Below, in pieces: positions 1-7,204 of a stretch of DNA of 10,917 nt. Position numbers and translations under genes: made by a program. Positions within the stretch are counted from its first letter, which is position 1. Each line of letters begins with the position of its first letter. The notes beneath the pieces were generated by a model. The model was not told the DNA's origin, searched no databases, and was given only the letters and a program-made list of their open reading frames with translations. Source of the DNA: UBA3537 sp965657165 (GTDB taxonomy: Bacteria; Bacteroidota; Bacteroidia; Flavobacteriales; Flavobacteriaceae); NCBI GenBank assembly GCA_965657165.1, contig CBFHNG010000053.1, positions 1 through 10,917 of the forward strand, in the 5' to 3' direction.

Positions 1-30
1 GAATTGCTTCAAAAAAGAAAAAAAATATAA
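1..30 (+). CDS. C-terminal end of an upstream gene, possibly rbfA (partial)
   Basis: Frame 1 is open from the left edge and reads ELLQKRKKI before a TAA stop at 28-30. The stop is immediately followed by the TTG start of the permease gene with no spacer. In Flavobacteriaceae the gene before this permease is often the ribosome-binding factor rbfA, whose tail is short, charged and lysine-rich like this one. Nine residues are too few to prove identity, so the rbfA name is an inference from context. The tight junction suggests co-transcription and translational coupling with the permease. Confidence 0.45.
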   Translation, partial: ELLQKRKKI

Positions 31-1230
31 TTGAATTTTTCGTTCTACATTGCTAAGCGGTATTTATTTACAAAAAGTAAAAACAAAGCGATTAACTATA
101 TTACCTTGGTTGCAGGATTGGGTATTACTTTTGGAACAGCTGCACTTTTTGTTGTGCTTTCAGGGTTTGATGGCCTAAAAGCATTTAGTTTAGAATTTAC
201 TTCATTTACAGATCCCGACCTTAAGGTCTTTCCATATCAATCAAAAACCATAAAACTATCATCTGAGCATCGAGAAAAAATCAATAAAATTGAAGGAATC
301 GCTTCATTTTCAGAAATTGTTCAGGACAAAGTTTTATTAAATTGTGAGGATAAATATTTGGCTTTAGATTTAAAGGGCGTTGATGCTAATTATCCTCAGC
401 AGACCATAGATTCAATCTTAAGCTATGGCGCATGGATGGAATCAGATTTTCCACATATTGTGGCAGGCTGGGGAGCGACAAACACTCTTGGATTCGGAAT
501 ATACGATTTAACTAAAACCATCCGATTGTATGCACCAAAACCAGGAACTGGACAAATCATGTCGGTCAAAGGAGCTTTTAAAAGTATGAAAGTTGTCAAT
601 GTTGGGATTTTTCAAATCAATGAATCATTGAATAATTCTATGGCCTATACTTCCATAGAAAATGCAAGATATTTATTGGGTGTAAAACCAAATCAAATCA
701 GTGCCCTCGAAATTATAACCCATCCAGAAGCTGACTTAGATGAAATTAAAACTGAGCTTAATTCTGTTTTTAAGGAAAAAATTATAATTAAAAATAGAGT
801 TCAGCTCAACGATGCTCTTTATAAAATGTTGAATACAGAACATGTTGCTGTTTATCTTATTTTTACCCTCATTTTAATCATCGCATTATTCAATATTATA
901 GGCTCTATTGTTATGATGATTTTACATAAAAAAGAGAATTTAAAAACGCTTTATAGTATTGGTGCTGACAAAAATGAGTTGCAACATATATTTTTTATGC
1001 AAGGCATTATGATGACCGTTCTTGGCGGATTTATAGGGCTCTTTTTAGGAGCAACTCTAATTATTCTTCAAAAGTATTTTGACTTAGTGATGATATCACC
1101 CACATTGGCGTATCCTGTAGTTTTAAAGTCACTGAACTTTGTGATTGCATTTGGAACTATTCTAGTTTTAGGGGTGATGGCTTCGAAAATAGCCTCTTGG
1201 AGTATCAAAAAGCTAAATCTTTCAAGCTAG
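31..1230 (+). CDS. LolC/LolE/FtsX-type ABC transporter permease
   Basis: This 399-residue inner-membrane protein has the MacB/FtsX permease architecture. A short cytoplasmic N-terminus (NFSFYIAKRYLF) leads into a first membrane helix at about 24-46. A large extracytoplasmic domain spans about 50-270, and three C-terminal helices lie at about 272-298, 319-346 and 366-388. The loop at about 299-325 (HKKENLKTLYSIGADKNEL) matches the cytoplasmic coupling region that contacts the ATPase in this family. LolC/E proteins, at about 400 residues, release lipoproteins from the inner membrane together with LolD; no ATPase gene lies in this window. The start is TTG: an in-frame TAA at 28-30 rules out anything further upstream, and the first internal Met is near residue 135, well inside the domain. 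The family call is secure. Lipoprotein release is inferred, because related permeases export other substrates. The stop codon overlaps that of the convergent dusB. Confidence 0.88.
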   Translation: MNFSFYIAKRYLFTKSKNKAINYITLVAGLGITFGTAALFVVLSGFDGLKAFSLEFTSFTDPDLKVFPYQSKTIKLSSEHREKINKIEGIASFSEIVQDKVLLNCEDKYLALDLKGVDANYPQQTIDSILSYGAWMESDFPHIVAGWGATNTLGFGIYDLTKTIRLYAPKPGTGQIMSVKGAFKSMKVVNVGIFQINESLNNSMAYTSIENARYLLGVKPNQISALEIITHPEADLDEIKTELNSVFKEKIIIKNRVQLNDALYKMLNTEHVAVYLIFTLILIIALFNIIGSIVMMILHKKENLKTLYSIGADKNELQHIFFMQGIMMTVLGGFIGLFLGATLIILQKYFDLVMISPTLAYPVVLKSLNFVIAFGTILVLGVMASKIASWSIKKLNLSS

Positions 1231-2219
1231 ACAAATTGATGAGTTCCAAAAACGGATTCTATTTCATCAAAAGTCTTAAAAACATCTATACTATGGTCGC
1301 TGGTTACCATTTTGGTTCTATAGGGTTTAAAGTTTGGAATGCCCTTAAAATAGTTTGTATAATGCCTTCTAGTTTCCAAAACCCCCAATACTTCACCTTT
1401 CCAATCAATAGCCATTTTGAGGTGTCTTCTCGCCGCTTCTACGCGCTCAATCATACTTATGGGCGCTAGATGTTCTCCGGTTTCAAAATAGTGTTTAACT
1501 TGCTTAAAAAACCATGGGTTTCCAATACTAGCACGGCCAATCATAGCGCCATCTAATCCATAAGTATCACGCATTTCGACAGCACGTTCTGGGGAGTTGA
1601 CATCGCCATTTCCAAAAATTGGGATATGCATTCTAGGATTATTTTTCACTTCAGCAATAGGTGCCCAATCCGCATTGCCTTTATACATTTGAGCCCGTGT
1701 TCTACCATGAATAGAAAGTGCTTTAATACCCACATCCTGAAGTCTTTCGGCAACCTCTACAATCCGAATAGAATCATGATCCCAGCCCAAACGTGTTTTG
1801 ACTGTAACAGGCAAATGGGTACGTTTGACCATTTCTGCAGTAAGCTTTTCCATTAGACAAATGTCTTTTAAAATGCCTGCTCCTGCTCCTTTACTTACGA
1901 CCTTTTTTACAGGACAACCAAAATTAATATCAATGATATCTGGATTTGATTTTTCAACAATCTCCACTGCTCTAAGCATACTGTCTAAGTTTGCACCAAA
2001 AATTTGAATACCAACAGGGCGCTCTTTCTCATAAATGTCGAGTTTCATGGTGCTTTTTGCAGCATCACGAATAAGTCCTTCACTAGAAATGAATTCTGTA
2101 TAAACGACATCTGCACCCTGTTCTTTACAAAGTGCACGAAAAGGAGGGTCGCTTACGTCTTCCATTGGGGCAAGCAACAATGGAAATTCAGGCAATTCTA
2201 TTGGTCCAATTTTTACCAT
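1227..2219 (-). CDS. dusB: tRNA-dihydrouridine synthase, DusB type
   Basis: This 330-residue FMN enzyme reduces specific uridines in the tRNA D-loop to dihydrouridine using NADPH. The TIM-barrel motifs occur in order. LLLAPMEDVSDPPFR (14-28) is the FMN phosphate/N-terminal signature. INFGCPVKKV (98-107) carries the expected catalytic Cys102. VKTRLGWD (140-147) carries the flavin-contacting Lys141. SIHGRTRAQMYKG (169-181) carries His171. GNGDV (203-207) and GAMIGRASIGNPWFF (224-238) complete the FMN site. The tail at about 245-330 is the small helical domain that grips tRNA. Length and motifs fit DusB, although Bacteroidota often keep one DUS enzyme whose target position cannot be read from sequence. 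It is the last gene of the yicC-gmk-nadD run, with its ATG 3 bases past the nadD stop. Its TAG stop shares the palindrome CTAG with the stop of the convergent permease gene. Confidence 0.93.
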   Translation of the reverse strand: MVKIGPIELPEFPLLLAPMEDVSDPPFRALCKEQGADVVYTEFISSEGLIRDAAKSTMKLDIYEKERPVGIQIFGANLDSMLRAVEIVEKSNPDIIDINFGCPVKKVVSKGAGAGILKDICLMEKLTAEMVKRTHLPVTVKTRLGWDHDSIRIVEVAERLQDVGIKALSIHGRTRAQMYKGNADWAPIAEVKNNPRMHIPIFGNGDVNSPERAVEMRDTYGLDGAMIGRASIGNPWFFKQVKHYFETGEHLAPISMIERVEAARRHLKMAIDWKGEVLGVLETRRHYTNYFKGIPNFKPYRTKMVTSDHSIDVFKTFDEIESVFGTHQFV

Positions 2220-2222
2220 AGT

Positions 2223-2798
2223 TTATTTATAAAAATTCATTTCATCTAAATATACCCATACGGCTTCGGGCAGTAAGGGGCGGATATTTTTTCCGTCTTT
2301 TATTGCTTTTCTTATAGATGAAGATGAAATTTCAATTACAGGGGCATCAATTTTATTTATTTCACCTTTTATGGTGTGTTTTATTGTATCAGAATGGAGC
2401 TTTCTAGGGTAAACATAAATTGGGTAGCGTTCCAAAATTACTTCAGCATTTTTCCATTTTGGTAAAGAGACTAAGTTATCTTCACCCATAATAAGCGCAA
2501 ATTCATGTTTGGGATATTTTTCTTCTAAATATGCAAGAGTATGTATGGTATAATTGGGTTGTTTGAGTTGAAATTCAATAGCACTAGGCTTGATTCTTGG
2601 ATACTCTTTAGTGGCAAGGTATACCATCTCTAACCGCTGGTTGTTATCTAAGATGCTTTGTTTTATTTTCATCGGACTTTTTGGTGTAACCACACACCAC
2701 ACTTGATCTAAATCGGAATGTTCTGCAAAATGATTGGCAATAATAAGATGCCCCACATGAATGGGGTTGAAAGTACCAAAATAGAGACCTACCTTCAT
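2223..2798 (-). CDS. nadD: Nicotinate-nucleotide adenylyltransferase
   Basis: This enzyme makes nicotinic acid adenine dinucleotide from nicotinate mononucleotide and ATP, the penultimate step of NAD synthesis. At 191 residues it has the normal NadD length. GTFNPIHVGHL (8-18) is the nucleotidyltransferase (T/H)xGH-type motif that binds the ATP phosphates. PNYTIHTL (81-88) matches the family TYT(I/V)DTL substrate-site motif. ISSSSIRKAIKDGK (157-170) is the second ATP-binding motif (SxxxIR), followed by the conserved LLPEAVWVYL. The ATG start places the beta-strand MKVGLYFGTFNP right at the N-terminus, as is usual. It lies 18 bases after gmk and 3 bases before dusB, so the four genes probably share one message. 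No anomaly is seen. Confidence 0.95.
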   Translation of the reverse strand: MKVGLYFGTFNPIHVGHLIIANHFAEHSDLDQVWCVVTPKSPMKIKQSILDNNQRLEMVYLATKEYPRIKPSAIEFQLKQPNYTIHTLAYLEEKYPKHEFALIMGEDNLVSLPKWKNAEVILERYPIYVYPRKLHSDTIKHTIKGEINKIDAPVIEISSSSIRKAIKDGKNIRPLLPEAVWVYLDEMNFYK

Positions 2799-2816
2799 TT
2801 TTTTGAATTCAGTATT

Positions 2817-3389
2817 TTATGATTTAATAAAATTTAAAACAATTTTATGCGCTTTATTTTTTGCTTTTTCCAGAATCTCATTCTCAACAATACAATCGAA
2901 AAGAGGCGCAGTTGCAAGTTCTGCTGAAGCCTTTGATATTCTCATGTTTATTTTGTCTTCAGATTCTGTTTTTCGTTTTTTCAATCGAATTTTTAGCTCG
3001 TCAATACTTGGAGGTTTTACAAAAACAGCCAATGTTTTTTTTGGGAACTTCTTTTTTATACGCAATCCTCCAGAAACATCAATATCAAAAACAACATGCT
3101 TACCCATGGCCCAAATGCGTTCCACTTCAGCTTTTAAAGTTCCATAAAAATTATCTCTATAAACTTCTTCCCACTCCAAAAAATCACCTTCCTTGATGTG
3201 TTTTTTAAACTTTTCTGTCGATAAAAAATAGTAATCTTTTCCATCAATTTCATCCCCCCTTTTTTGTCTAGATGTTGCTGAAATAGAAAACGCAAGATTT
3301 AACTCTTGTTGTTTTAAAAGGTGTTTTACAATGGTTGTTTTTCCAGAGCCTGAGGGTGCAGAGAATACAATGAGCTTTCCGTTAAACAT
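2817..3389 (-). CDS. gmk: Guanylate kinase
   Basis: Guanylate kinase phosphorylates GMP to GDP with ATP, an essential cytoplasmic step of purine nucleotide synthesis. The 190-residue length is typical. The P-loop is APSGSGKTT (11-19), with Lys17 as the phosphate-binding lysine. The GMP-binding region is SATSRQKRGDEIDGKDYYF (37-55), with Arg41, Arg44 and Tyr53 in the expected places. EWEEVYRDNFYGT (72-84) and VVFDIDVSGG (99-108) supply the acidic and tyrosine contacts to the base. RLKKRKTESEDKINMR (135-150) is the arginine-rich lid. One deviation is that the usual Pro in the xPR segment is Lys43. The ATG begins 3 bases after the yicC stop, which suggests coupling. The yicC-gmk-nadD order is common in Flavobacteriia. 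Confidence 0.96.
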   Translation of the reverse strand: MFNGKLIVFSAPSGSGKTTIVKHLLKQQELNLAFSISATSRQKRGDEIDGKDYYFLSTEKFKKHIKEGDFLEWEEVYRDNFYGTLKAEVERIWAMGKHVVFDIDVSGGLRIKKKFPKKTLAVFVKPPSIDELKIRLKKRKTESEDKINMRISKASAELATAPLFDCIVENEILEKAKNKAHKIVLNFIKS

Positions 3390-3392
3390 AGT

Positions 3393-4250
3393 TTATAGCA
3401 CGTTGAGTAATTGTTCTTTTATTTTTTCGAGCTCGTCTTTCATTTGCACAACGAGTTTTTGCATGGGTGCATAATTTGCTTTGGAACCAATCGTGTTAAT
3501 TTCCCGTCCAATTTCTTGACTGATAAAACCAAGTTTTTTACCGTTCGACTCATCTAAATTTAAGTTTTTTAAAAAATACTCTAAATGGTTTTTTAGCCGA
3601 ATTTTTTCTTCAGTGATATCTAGTTTTTCAATGTAATAAATCAACTCTTGTTCAAAGCGATTTTCATCTACTTTTTCTTTCAAGTCAGCAACGCCTTTAT
3701 TAAGGCGTTCTCGAACATGTTCAATACGCTCAGGATCTATTTTTATCACATCCTCAAGGAGTTCAACAATTTTTGAAATTCGTTTTGAAAAATCTTTTTC
3801 AAGGACTGCTCCTTCGTCTTTTCGGTAGTTTTGAATTTTGTTTAATACCACCAAAACTTCATCTGATATTATTTTCCATTCTTTGGGGTCTATGTCTTCG
3901 CGCTCTGTACTTACAGCATCTGGCATGCAAACGGCCATTTTTAGCAATTCAACCTCGTCTGCAGAAGATATATTTTCGAGCTGTTGCATATACCCTTTTA
4001 CAACTTCGGTATTGATTTTTGCAGGGGCTTCTCCTTTATTAAATTCAACATAAAGTGAAAAGTCTATTTTTCCACGACCTAGTTTTGCACCAATAATTTT
4101 ACGTAATTCAAGTTCTTTTGCTCTATACATAGTTGGCATACGCATATTTAGATCCAGGGATTTACTATTTAAGGATCTTAATTCTAAACGAACGGTTTTT
4201 GTTGCTAATTCTAATTCGGACTTTCCATATCCAGTCATGGAGTGTATCAT
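3393..4250 (-). CDS. yicC: YicC/YloC-family endoribonuclease
   Basis: This is a 285-residue YicC family protein, now regarded as an RNA-cleaving enzyme. E. coli YicC has been reported to act on the small RNA RyhB together with PNPase, but the role in Bacteroidota is less clear. The N-terminus MIHSMTGYGKSELE (1-14) is the family hallmark. The N-terminal domain covers about 1-155. The C-terminal part (about 195-285) contains the conserved block GFISQEIGREINTIGSKAN (241-259), with Glu246, Arg249, Glu250, Asn252 and Lys257 matching invariant family positions. Residues 140-285 are almost entirely charged helix, fitting the long helical arms of the YicC hexamer. It heads the yicC-gmk-nadD-dusB run. 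The 45 bases between it and the upstream acyltransferase gene contain a plausible Bacteroidota promoter. Confidence 0.92.
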   Translation of the reverse strand: MIHSMTGYGKSELELATKTVRLELRSLNSKSLDLNMRMPTMYRAKELELRKIIGAKLGRGKIDFSLYVEFNKGEAPAKINTEVVKGYMQQLENISSADEVELLKMAVCMPDAVSTEREDIDPKEWKIISDEVLVVLNKIQNYRKDEGAVLEKDFSKRISKIVELLEDVIKIDPERIEHVRERLNKGVADLKEKVDENRFEQELIYYIEKLDITEEKIRLKNHLEYFLKNLNLDESNGKKLGFISQEIGREINTIGSKANYAPMQKLVVQMKDELEKIKEQLLNVL

Positions 4251-4273
4251 GCCTTTTTATTAAATTTATGGCT

Positions 4274-4304
4274 CAAAGATACAGAAAAGCCAACACTATT
4301 TAAA
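4274..4304 (-). promoter_or_regulatory. Probable Bacteroidota-type promoter for yicC-gmk-nadD-dusB
   Basis: Read on the minus strand, TATCTTTG at 4281-4274 is an exact match to the Bacteroidota -7 consensus TAnnTTTG. It is preceded by TTTA at 4304-4301 with a 19-base spacer, close to the usual TTTG/TTG -33 element. The predicted transcript would start near 4267 and have a leader of about 17 bases before the yicC ATG. The -33 element overlaps the end of the preceding gene. This is a motif match only. Confidence 0.45.
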
Positions 4305-5423
4305 TGGGCTGTGTTGTTTGAAGTTTTTGATTTGTATTTTTTTAAAAAAAGGTTTTATTAAAATATTGATGAATTTATTTTTGTGCTTTATGTAACAGCT
4401 TAGTGCAATAGGCTTTGCTCCAACAGTAGATTTTATTTCTGAAGCGGTGCGTCCTAAGTTGATGATTTCCACCTTTTTTTCTAAACCTAACCGAATATAA
4501 TCATTTAGAATTCTTGGATAAATACCATAGGTTTTATTTAGGTTATAATTAAGCCCTATGAAGTGTGCATCAAGGTGGTTTTTATTTTTTAAAGCGGATA
4601 AAAATCCAACAATTTTATCATCTAAAAAATAACTCCAAACAATAAAATTGTCTTTGTATGATTCTTTGAGTTTGACATAGGTATTCAAATCTAATACCTG
4701 TGCATTAAAGTTGGCATTATCAATAGTATTTTGATAAAGGTTTTGCAGCTCATCTTTATATGTTTCAATATCATTCTTAGAAAAAACCTTAAGCTCTAGC
4801 GCCTTGCTTTTTGAGTCTGCTTTATTGGCTTTAATTCTATATTTTGATTTTAATGCTGCTTTATAATCCTCAAAAATCTTCCATTCTGGTTTTAAAGTAA
4901 TAAGCATATTAGGTTCTACTTTGATATTGGTAAATCCAAAATGCTCAAAAGCTGAACTATACTCTAATGCAGAGGATTCAAAATCCTTGATAAAAATAGC
5001 ATGCAATGGTCGGGTGGTTTTTGCAATGTTGTCTAGTGCTTTCCCAATTTGCAAAACAGTATTTTTTCTGTGACAATTATTAGAAAAGCTAATGCCATGT
5101 TCTCCGCTTAAGAATACATTACCACAAAACATAATTTTGATATAATCATTACAAAAAAATGCATTTAAAATTTTACGAAAAAAGGGAGATACCTTAATAT
5201 TTTTTAGAATGACATCAACACTCAATTCTATGATTTGTACCAATGCCAGTGCTTGAGGGATATTGTTGTTTGAAATACATACATAACGCATATCTACTTG
5301 TGCGTTGGAGGCTTCAAAGCTATTGAGGAGATTTCTAGAAAAATACGCACTTTTGTTTGGATTGATAAGTTCTAAAAACTCCTCGTCCAAATGCTTTATT
5401 GATGAATGAACTGTAGTTATCAA
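4296..5423 (-). CDS. GNAT/FemAB-like acyltransferase of unknown substrate
   Basis: This is a 375-residue cytoplasmic protein without a signal peptide or clear membrane helices. Its C-terminal half resembles the GNAT-like acetyltransferase fold seen in FemAB and BioF2-like families (PF13480/PF04339 type). Supporting features are a basic helix, ALKSKYRIKANK (190-201), then the strand/loop DDKIVGFLSALKN (268-280), DAHFIGLNYNLNKTYGIYPRIL (285-306, an acyl-CoA/substrate strand and helix) and INLGRTASEIKSTVGAKP (321-338), a tail characteristic of this group. The N-terminal half probably forms a second degenerate GNAT domain. The start appears to be TTG at 5423, forming a 4-base TTGA overlap with the stop of the transporter gene. 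The next in-frame Met is residue 45, which would cut into conserved-looking sequence. The substrate cannot be read; peptidoglycan, lipid or amino-acid acylation are all possible. It sits last in the ArsC-like/EamA/GNAT unit. Confidence 0.68.
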   Translation of the reverse strand: MITTVHSSIKHLDEEFLELINPNKSAYFSRNLLNSFEASNAQVDMRYVCISNNNIPQALALVQIIELSVDVILKNIKVSPFFRKILNAFFCNDYIKIMFCGNVFLSGEHGISFSNNCHRKNTVLQIGKALDNIAKTTRPLHAIFIKDFESSALEYSSAFEHFGFTNIKVEPNMLITLKPEWKIFEDYKAALKSKYRIKANKADSKSKALELKVFSKNDIETYKDELQNLYQNTIDNANFNAQVLDLNTYVKLKESYKDNFIVWSYFLDDKIVGFLSALKNKNHLDAHFIGLNYNLNKTYGIYPRILNDYIRLGLEKKVEIINLGRTASEIKSTVGAKPIALSCYIKHKNKFINILIKPFFKKIQIKNFKQHSPFK

Positions 5424-6307
5424 AAAGGTTGTTTTTTGGTGACTAAATATACACCAATAAAAATTAATAGTGCTGCTAGGCCTTTCACGAGGTCTAATTG
5501 GTCGCTACCCATAGCGATGGCAAAAAGCCCTGCAAAAATAGGCTGTAAATATAAGAACGTACTGACTGTTGTGGCTTTTAAGTTTTTCAACGCCAAAGGA
5601 TTTAGAAGGTATGTTCCAAAGGTTGCAAACACAATTACAAAGGCAATTGAAAACCAAATGTAGGACGGAAAGTCATGCCAATTTACGGCGCTAAGCTCTG
5701 CATATCCAAACGGTAATACCATAATGGTTCCAAACAAGAATAACCATTTTATAAAATCATAGGGGTGGTATTTTGAAGTTAATTTTTTGATCAAAATTAA
5801 GTAGTAACTGTATGATGCAGCATTGACAAATACCAAAAAATTCCCCAACAAAATATTTTCTCCATTTACAGAAGATTGACCATATAAACTCAGAACCAGA
5901 GCACCTGAAAGGCCAAGTCCAACGCCTATGACTTTGAGTTTTGTAACTTGCTCTTTAAGTATTACTGCAGACAAAATAAGCACAATAATTGGTACTGTAA
6001 TCATAATTACAGAGCCATTTATAGGCGTGGTATATTGTAGTCCTTTAAAAAATGCAAGCATATTTAGGGCAACACCAAAAAAGGCGGCAGCAATGAGTTT
6101 TGGAAAATCTTTACGGTCAATTTTTTTGCTTGGAACAACAAAGCTAAACCCCCAAAAAAGAAATGCTGCACAGATAACGCGGAGAACGATAAACCCAAAA
6201 GGCATTATATAGCCACCAACAATTACATCGTTAGCAAACGTAAAGGTTACACCATAAAAGAGTTGTACCAAAACTAAGGCGACAAGTGCTGCGGTTCTAT
6301 TGTTCAT
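5420..6307 (-). CDS. EamA-type (DMT superfamily) transporter
   Basis: This 295-residue, very hydrophobic inner-membrane protein is built of two repeats of about 140 residues, each an EamA domain with five predicted helices (ten in total). The first repeat spans about 8-142, with typical features at LVQLFYGVTFTFAN (13-26), GLQYTTPINGSVIM (89-102, the TxPxxGSxI-type turn) and VILKEQVTKLKVIGVGLGLSG (115-135, the LxE helix cap). The second spans about 152-290, containing NPLALKNLKATTVSTFLYLQPIFAG (236-260) and ending in the usual GVYLVTKK. The family exports or imports small metabolites such as amino acids and nucleotide precursors, and the substrate is not predictable here. The ATG lies 11 bases inside the upstream ArsC-like gene and the TGA stop overlaps the next gene's TTG, so all three are likely translated from one message. 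Confidence 0.88.
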   Translation of the reverse strand: MNNRTAALVALVLVQLFYGVTFTFANDVIVGGYIMPFGFIVLRVICAAFLFWGFSFVVPSKKIDRKDFPKLIAAAFFGVALNMLAFFKGLQYTTPINGSVIMITVPIIVLILSAVILKEQVTKLKVIGVGLGLSGALVLSLYGQSSVNGENILLGNFLVFVNAASYSYYLILIKKLTSKYHPYDFIKWLFLFGTIMVLPFGYAELSAVNWHDFPSYIWFSIAFVIVFATFGTYLLNPLALKNLKATTVSTFLYLQPIFAGLFAIAMGSDQLDLVKGLAALLIFIGVYLVTKKQPF

Positions 6308-6656
6308 TTTTTAGAGCCAATTTTGCGGCTTCAACAGTTTTTGCACTATTTCCAATAAAAATTTGATTTTCAACAACCACTACTGGTCTTTTTAAAAAGG
6401 TGTAATGTTCTAGAATCAATTGCTTTAAATCACGTTCTCCCAGAACTTTATTTTTTAACCCCATTTCTTTATAGAGTTTAGCACGTTTACTAAACAAGGC
6501 CTCATAGCTTCCCGATAGCATTTTTAGATGCTCTAAATCGGCGTTTGATATAGGAGACTCTTTTATGCTTTGTATTATAAATCCTTCAGGAATTTCCAAC
6601 ATTTTTAGGATGCGTTGACAGGTATTACAACTTTTAAGAGAATAGATTTTTTTCAT
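6297..6656 (-). CDS. ArsC/Spx-family thioredoxin-fold protein
   Basis: This small 119-residue cytoplasmic protein belongs to the ArsC/Spx/YffB family. The N-terminal strand IYSLKSC ends in the redox motif CNTC (Cys10 and Cys13) at the start of the first helix. A helical insertion follows (about 36-80, including YEALFSKRAKLYKEM). The conserved FLKRPVVV segment (87-94), with Arg90 and cis-Pro91, then matches the family RP(I/V) motif. It ends with GNSAKTVEAAK. Classical E. coli ArsC has a single catalytic Cys in a different setting, whereas a CxxC resembles Spx-like members. Arsenate reduction is therefore not secure, and no arsenic transporter or regulator lies nearby. It may be a redox or glutathione-type reductase, or a regulatory protein. 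It is the first gene of a three-gene overlapping unit and is transcribed divergently from the DinB-fold gene. Confidence 0.82.
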   Translation of the reverse strand: MKKIYSLKSCNTCQRILKMLEIPEGFIIQSIKESPISNADLEHLKMLSGSYEALFSKRAKLYKEMGLKNKVLGERDLKQLILEHYTFLKRPVVVVENQIFIGNSAKTVEAAKLALKNEQ

Positions 6657-6677
6657 GCAATTGTTTCATTACTTTTA

Positions 6678-6710
6678 CAAAGAAAATCATTTCTATATTA
6701 ATTTTTCAAA
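6678..6710 (-). promoter_or_regulatory. Candidate promoter for the ArsC-like/EamA/GNAT unit
   Basis: On the minus strand TTTG (6710-6707) is followed after 21 bases by TTTCTTTG (6685-6678). This matches the Bacteroidota TTTG-N19-21-TAnnTTTG pattern at all fixed positions except one (T for A in the -7 element). A transcript would start near 6672, about 15 bases before the ATG. The 68-base gap 6657-6724 must also drive the divergent DinB-fold gene; on the plus strand I see only a weak -7-like TAATTTTT at 6699-6706. Confidence 0.35.
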
Positions 6711-6724
6711 TATTTAATTTAATT

Positions 6725-7189
6725 ATGAATTGGAGTTTTGATATTACCCTAAAAACCAGAGCATTACTATATAAATTTTTAGAGCAATTTTCTTTAGAAC
6801 AGCTCAATACAGTACCCAACGGTTATCGAAATTCGATATATTGGAACATTATGCATGTTGTTGTAACTCAACAACTGCTGGTCTATGGTTTATCGGGTCT
6901 ACCTATGCTTATAGATTCTCAGCTTGTTGAGGCCTTTAGAAAAGGTACAAAAACAGAAGAAGACGCATCACAAAAAGATGTTGACGACTTAAAAATTCTC
7001 TTAACCTCAACTGTTGAGCAAACCCAAAAAGATTATAAAGCAGGGGTTTTTACCAACTATACAACGTATACGGTTACTACCAAAAGTACACTTACAAATG
7101 TTGAAGAAGCTTTAGAGTTTAACAATTTTCATGAAGGCATCCATCTTGGTTACATTTTAGCCATGAAGAACACAATCATTTCACAATAA
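6725..7189 (+). CDS. DinB-fold (DfsB/YfiT-like) protein, putative metal-dependent enzyme
   Basis: This 154-residue protein has the four-helix-bundle pattern of the DinB/YfiT superfamily. Members usually coordinate a divalent metal through three histidines: one in the second helix and two spaced HxxxH in the last helix. Here these are His44 (in YWNIMHVVVTQQLL), His136 and His140 (in NNFHEGIHLGYI), a clean fit. Known members include bacillithiol/mycothiol-dependent transferases and damage-inducible DinB of Bacillus, but most are uncharacterised. I cannot name a substrate. The ATG at 6725 gives a typical N-terminus, with a helix beginning at once (FDITLKTRALLYKFLEQFS). The stop is 15 bases before the ATG of the PLP enzyme, so the two may be co-transcribed. 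This is not DNA polymerase IV, which shares only the name dinB. Confidence 0.8.
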   Translation: MNWSFDITLKTRALLYKFLEQFSLEQLNTVPNGYRNSIYWNIMHVVVTQQLLVYGLSGLPMLIDSQLVEAFRKGTKTEEDASQKDVDDLKILLTSTVEQTQKDYKAGVFTNYTTYTVTTKSTLTNVEEALEFNNFHEGIHLGYILAMKNTIISQ

Positions 7190-7204
7190 TTATAGCATTA
7201 AAAA

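Noticed and set aside
1197..1469. Plus-strand open frame of 90 codons overlapping the end of the permease and dusB
   Set aside because: It lies antisense to the well-supported dusB and has no domain-like character; it is a shadow frame.
2803..3196. Plus-strand open frames of 111-114 codons across gmk
   Set aside because: They are antisense to gmk, whose P-loop and GMP motifs are intact. There is no start context or family resemblance.
4262..4290. TGGCT/AGCCA inverted repeat between the GNAT-like gene and yicC
   Set aside because: The loop is long and no T tract follows on the minus strand, so it is not a terminator. It overlaps the proposed -7 element but is too short to argue for an operator.
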